The notes beneath the pieces were generated by a model. That model did not search any database, was not told the origin of the DNA, and saw nothing but the letters and a program-made list of their open reading frames with translations. DNA of 7,488 bases from Thioalkalivibrio sp. (GTDB lineage: Bacteria; Pseudomonadota; Gammaproteobacteria; Ectothiorhodospirales; Ectothiorhodospiraceae): contig SKOF01000259.1 in NCBI GenBank assembly GCA_007120155.1, positions 1 to 7,488 of the forward strand. The letters run 5' to 3'. Below, one piece after another: positions 5,352-7,488 of this stretch (within the stretch, counting starts at the first letter, position 1; the number at the start of each line of letters is the position of its first letter). A program made the position numbers and the translations under genes.

Positions 5352-6704
5352 ATGACGCGCAACGACGACCTCACTCGCCGCGACCTGTCCGTGGTCTGGC
5401 ACCCCTGCACCCAGATGAAGGATCACGAGCACCTGCCCATGACGCCGATCCGGCGCGGGGAGGGGGTGTGGCTGGAGGACTTCGACGGCAACCGCTACCT
5501 GGATGCCATCAGTTCCTGGTGGGTCAACCTGTTCGGCCACGCCAATCCCCATATCAACCGGGTGATCCGCGACCAGCTGGACCGGCTGGAGCATGTGATC
5601 ATGGCCGGCTTCACCCACGAGCCCGTGGTGCGTCTCTCGGAGAAGCTGGTACGGATCACGCCCCCGGGGCTCGAACGCTGCTTCTATGCCGACAGCGGCT
5701 CGGCGGCCGTGGAGGTGGCGCTCAAGATGAGCTACCACTACTGGCGCAACCGGGGACAGGAGGGCAAAACCCGCTTCATCTGCCTGACCAACAGCTATCA
5801 CGGCGAGACCCTCGGCGCATTATCCGTGGGAGATGTTTCTTTATATAAAGAAACTTACAAGCCACTTTTAATGCAATCTATTACAGTGGAGGCACCGGAC
5901 TGCCACCAGCGGGAGGCCGGTGAAACCTGCGAGCAGGTGGCCGAACGGATGTTCCGGCACATGGAACAGGCGCTGGTTGATCACGCCCACGAGACCTGTG
6001 CCGTCATCGTGGAACCCCTGGTCCAGTGCGCGGGCCACATGCGCATGTATCACCCGCGGTACCTGACACTGCTGCGCAAAGCGTGCGACCGCCACGGGGT
6101 ACATCTCATCGCCGACGAGATCGCCGTGGGTTTCGGCCGCACGGGGACGCTCTTCGCCTGCGAGCAGGCGGGCATCTCGCCGGATTTCATGTGCCTGTCC
6201 AAGGGACTCACGGGCGGCTACCTGCCGCTGTCCGCGGTGGTGACCACGGATGACGTCTACCAGGCGTTCTATGACGAGTACGAAAGGCTCAACGCCTTCC
6301 TGCACTCCCACTCCTACACCGGCAATCCGCTGGCCTGCGCCGCGGCCCTCGGTACCCTCGACCTGTTTGAACGGGAGGATGTGCTCGGCAACAACCGGCG
6401 TCTGGCCGCGGTCATGGCCGATGCGCTCGCACCCCTTGAGGATCATCCGAACGTCGCCGAGGTGCGCCAGACCGGCATGATCGCCGCCGTTGAAATGGTC
6501 CGCGACAAGGCCACGCGGGAACCTTATCCCTGGCAGGAGCGCCGCGGACTGGCCATCTATCGCCATGCGCTGCAGCGCGGCGCATTGCTGCGGCCCCTGG
6601 GCAACGTCAGTTACCTCATGCCGCCCTACGTGATCACCGAGGAACAGATCCGGTTTCTCGCCCAGGTGATGGGCGAGGGCATCGATATCGCCACGCGGGA
6701 CTGA
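5352..6704 (+). CDS. bioA: Adenosylmethionine-8-amino-7-oxononanoate aminotransferase (DAPA synthase, biotin biosynthesis)
   Basis: The 450-residue class III aminotransferase converts 8-amino-7-oxononanoate (KAPA) to 7,8-diaminononanoate (DAPA) with PLP. Expected features are present: VWHPCTQM near the N-terminus, SSWW at 54-57, DSGSAAVEVALKM at 114-126, NSYHGETLGALSVG at 147-160, Asp255 in ADEIAVGFGRTG, the PLP lysine Lys284 in LSKGLTGGYLPLSAV, SHSYTGNPLACAAA at 319-332 and LMPPYVIT near the end. The N-terminal PCTQMKD and the SHSYTGN block resemble the Bacillus-type and related branch more than E. coli BioA (PYTS and PTFMGN), so the amino donor, SAM or lysine, is uncertain. ATG 5352 is the only usable start, because a stop lies in frame 15 bases upstream; no Shine-Dalgarno sequence precedes it. 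Codons about 156-178 are abnormally AT-rich. No other biotin genes lie nearby in the window. Confidence 0.93.
   Translation: MTRNDDLTRRDLSVVWHPCTQMKDHEHLPMTPIRRGEGVWLEDFDGNRYLDAISSWWVNLFGHANPHINRVIRDQLDRLEHVIMAGFTHEPVVRLSEKLVRITPPGLERCFYADSGSAAVEVALKMSYHYWRNRGQEGKTRFICLTNSYHGETLGALSVGDVSLYKETYKPLLMQSITVEAPDCHQREAGETCEQVAERMFRHMEQALVDHAHETCAVIVEPLVQCAGHMRMYHPRYLTLLRKACDRHGVHLIADEIAVGFGRTGTLFACEQAGISPDFMCLSKGLTGGYLPLSAVVTTDDVYQAFYDEYERLNAFLHSHSYTGNPLACAAALGTLDLFEREDVLGNNRRLAAVMADALAPLEDHPNVAEVRQTGMIAAVEMVRDKATREPYPWQERRGLAIYRHALQRGALLRPLGNVSYLMPPYVITEEQIRFLAQVMGEGIDIATRD
5817..5887 (+). other. AT-rich codon island within bioA, with a 20-bp perfect palindrome
   Basis: Fifteen of the 18 codons for residues 161-178 end in A or T, while codons elsewhere in bioA overwhelmingly end in G or C. 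The island includes GTTTCTTTATATAAAGAAAC at 5835-5854, which equals its own reverse complement. The encoded residues (DVSLYKETYKPLL) look normal for this BioA branch, so the protein is not disrupted. The patch may be a recombined segment from an AT-rich homologue or a conserved nucleotide-level signal. Confidence 0.8.
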
Positions 6705-6720
6705 AACGCCGATGATCTTC

Positions 6721-6747
6721 CGGTCATGGCGGACGGCCCCCTGACCG
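6721..6747 (+). terminator. Weak hairpin after bioA (possible terminator)
   Basis: CGGTCA at 6721-6726 pairs with TGACCG at 6742-6747, starting 16 bases after the bioA stop. The loop of 15 bases is GC-rich and no T tract follows, so it is a poor intrinsic terminator. It is the best candidate seen between bioA and the PAS gene. Confidence 0.25.
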
Positions 6748-6896
6748 ATGCGCCCCACCAAAGACCCGCGGACCCGCCACAGCGCCCCGGGTTGCGCCGG
6801 GCAGAACCAGCCTTTCAAGCGAAGCCACACGGATGCGCAGCCAAACAGAGCGGCCCCCCATGATCAGCGGGTGGACCTGAGACGCCCATGAAACAG

Positions 6897-6930
6897 GCTA
6901 CACTTATGCGCAGGCGCGCGAGCGTGTAGC
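6897..6930 (+). promoter_or_regulatory. Inverted repeat and possible promoter upstream of the PAS-domain gene
   Basis: GCTACAC at 6897-6903 and GTGTAGC at 6924-6930 form a perfect 7-bp inverted repeat with a 20-base spacer, about 37 bases before the next start codon. The left arm overlaps TACACT (6899-6904), a plausible -10 hexamer; CTGAGA at 6877-6882 is a weak -35 match with a 16-bp spacer. A competing stem, GAGCG (6920-6924) with CGCTC (6934-6938), overlaps the right arm. This would suit a repressor site or a small leader hairpin, but support is limited to symmetry and position. Confidence 0.35.
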
Positions 6931-6966
6931 GGGCGCTCCAACTCTCTTCAGAGGAACCATCATTCC

Positions 6967-7488
6967 ATGCAGCCCGAGCTTGTCACCCACGAACACCCGG
7001 AAAGCGCATTGCGGGAATCACGATGGTTCCGGGCAATCTTCGAGAACGCCAGCGACGGCATCATGATCGCCGAGGTGGAGAGCAGGCGGATACTGTTCGG
7101 CAATGCCGCCATCTGCTGGATGCTGGGCCGCCGGCCGGAGGAGATCAAGGGACTGACCCTCCGGGATATTCACCCGGAGAGCTTCCTGGCGCATGCGGAA
7201 CGTGACTTCGCGCGCCTCGCCGAGAATCAGGGTGGTCTGTCGGAGAATATCCCGATGAAGCGCAAGGACGGCAGTATCTTCTATGCGGACATCACCGTGG
7301 CACCCATCGAGATCGGGGCAAAGCGCTACCTGGCCGGCTTCTTCAGGGACATCACGGATCGCAAGCTGGCGGAGCAGCTGGTCAGGGACAGGGAGGCCGA
7401 CTTCACTGCCATCGTCGAACATTCGCCCATCGCCATGCTCGTGAGCGTGGGAGGCGGTGCGGATGACAGGATCATGGTGATGAATCAG
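6967..7488 (+). CDS. PAS-domain signalling protein, N-terminal part (3' truncated by window)
   Basis: An open frame of 174 codons runs off the right edge. Residues about 17-132 form a PAS domain with a PAC tail: FRAIFENASDGIMIAE, then ILFGNAAICWMLGRRPEEIKG, then RKDGSIFYADITVAPI and GFFRDITDRK at 124-133. A second PAS domain begins at about residue 145 (DFTAIVEHSPIAMLV). There is no signal peptide or membrane segment in this part, so it looks cytoplasmic. Such tandem PAS proteins usually continue into a histidine kinase or a GGDEF/EAL cyclic-di-GMP module, and the output domain cannot be seen here. No heme or flavin ligand can be assigned. GAGGA at 6951-6955 is eleven bases before the ATG, a rather long but usable ribosome binding spacing. 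It is separated from bioA by 262 bp and probably has its own promoter. Confidence 0.88.
   Translation, partial: MQPELVTHEHPESALRESRWFRAIFENASDGIMIAEVESRRILFGNAAICWMLGRRPEEIKGLTLRDIHPESFLAHAERDFARLAENQGGLSENIPMKRKDGSIFYADITVAPIEIGAKRYLAGFFRDITDRKLAEQLVRDREADFTAIVEHSPIAMLVSVGGGADDRIMVMNQ

Noticed and set aside
5835..5854. The bioA palindrome as a BirA or BioR biotin operator.
   Set aside because: It does not match the BirA half-sites (TTGTAAACC with GGTTTACAA) or the BioR box as I know them, and it lies deep in the coding region.

Overview
This is a GC-rich chromosomal segment, most likely from a gammaproteobacterium. The clearest taxonomic clue is the left edge: the last 38 codons of a type IV pilus PilZ gene (ending in the typical RPTHTM tail) are followed by a YcfH-type TatD nuclease, an order known from Pseudomonas and relatives. 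The base composition and gene content would fit a Chromatiales/Ectothiorhodospiraceae-like organism, but that is inference.

Layout, left to right. 1-118: 3' end of pilZ (+). 127-237: an inverted repeat built from 7-bp units, lying between pilZ and the nuclease gene. 247-1020: TatD/YcfH nuclease (+). 1078-2206: a two-gene toxin-antitoxin operon on the minus strand, with a DUF2384-type Xre/MbcA/ParS antitoxin first and a RES-domain NAD+-targeting toxin second. 2217-2271: its promoter, bracketed by a perfect 12-bp inverted repeat that looks like a paired operator. 2272-3393: a class V PLP-dependent aminotransferase-fold enzyme (-). 3394-3819: a divergent intergenic region with an AT-rich palindromic core and a long, hairpin-rich GC-rich leader. 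3820-5187: a KamA-type radical SAM protein related to lysine 2,3-aminomutase (+). 5211-5299: an 89-bp palindromic element with perfect 22-bp arms. 5352-6704: BioA, a biotin-pathway aminotransferase (+), with an AT-rich codon island holding a 20-bp perfect palindrome. 6705-6966: intergenic. 6967-7488: the start of a PAS-domain signalling protein (+), cut by the window edge.

The genes do not form one pathway. The clearest functional unit is the toxin-antitoxin pair with its own promoter. PilZ and TatD are an old conserved neighbourhood split by a repeat. The KamA-like enzyme and BioA are same-strand neighbours separated by a mobile-type repeat. Three PLP-dependent or amino-acid-acting enzymes (class V aminotransferase, KamA-like, BioA) lie close together, and a link between them is possible but unproven.

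The points most worth a second look are the nested operator/promoter of the RES toxin-antitoxin operon, the altered active site of the KamA-like enzyme and its structured leader, and the AT-rich palindromic island inside bioA. I saw no convincing wholly new system, and no rRNA, tRNA, CRISPR array or transposase gene.
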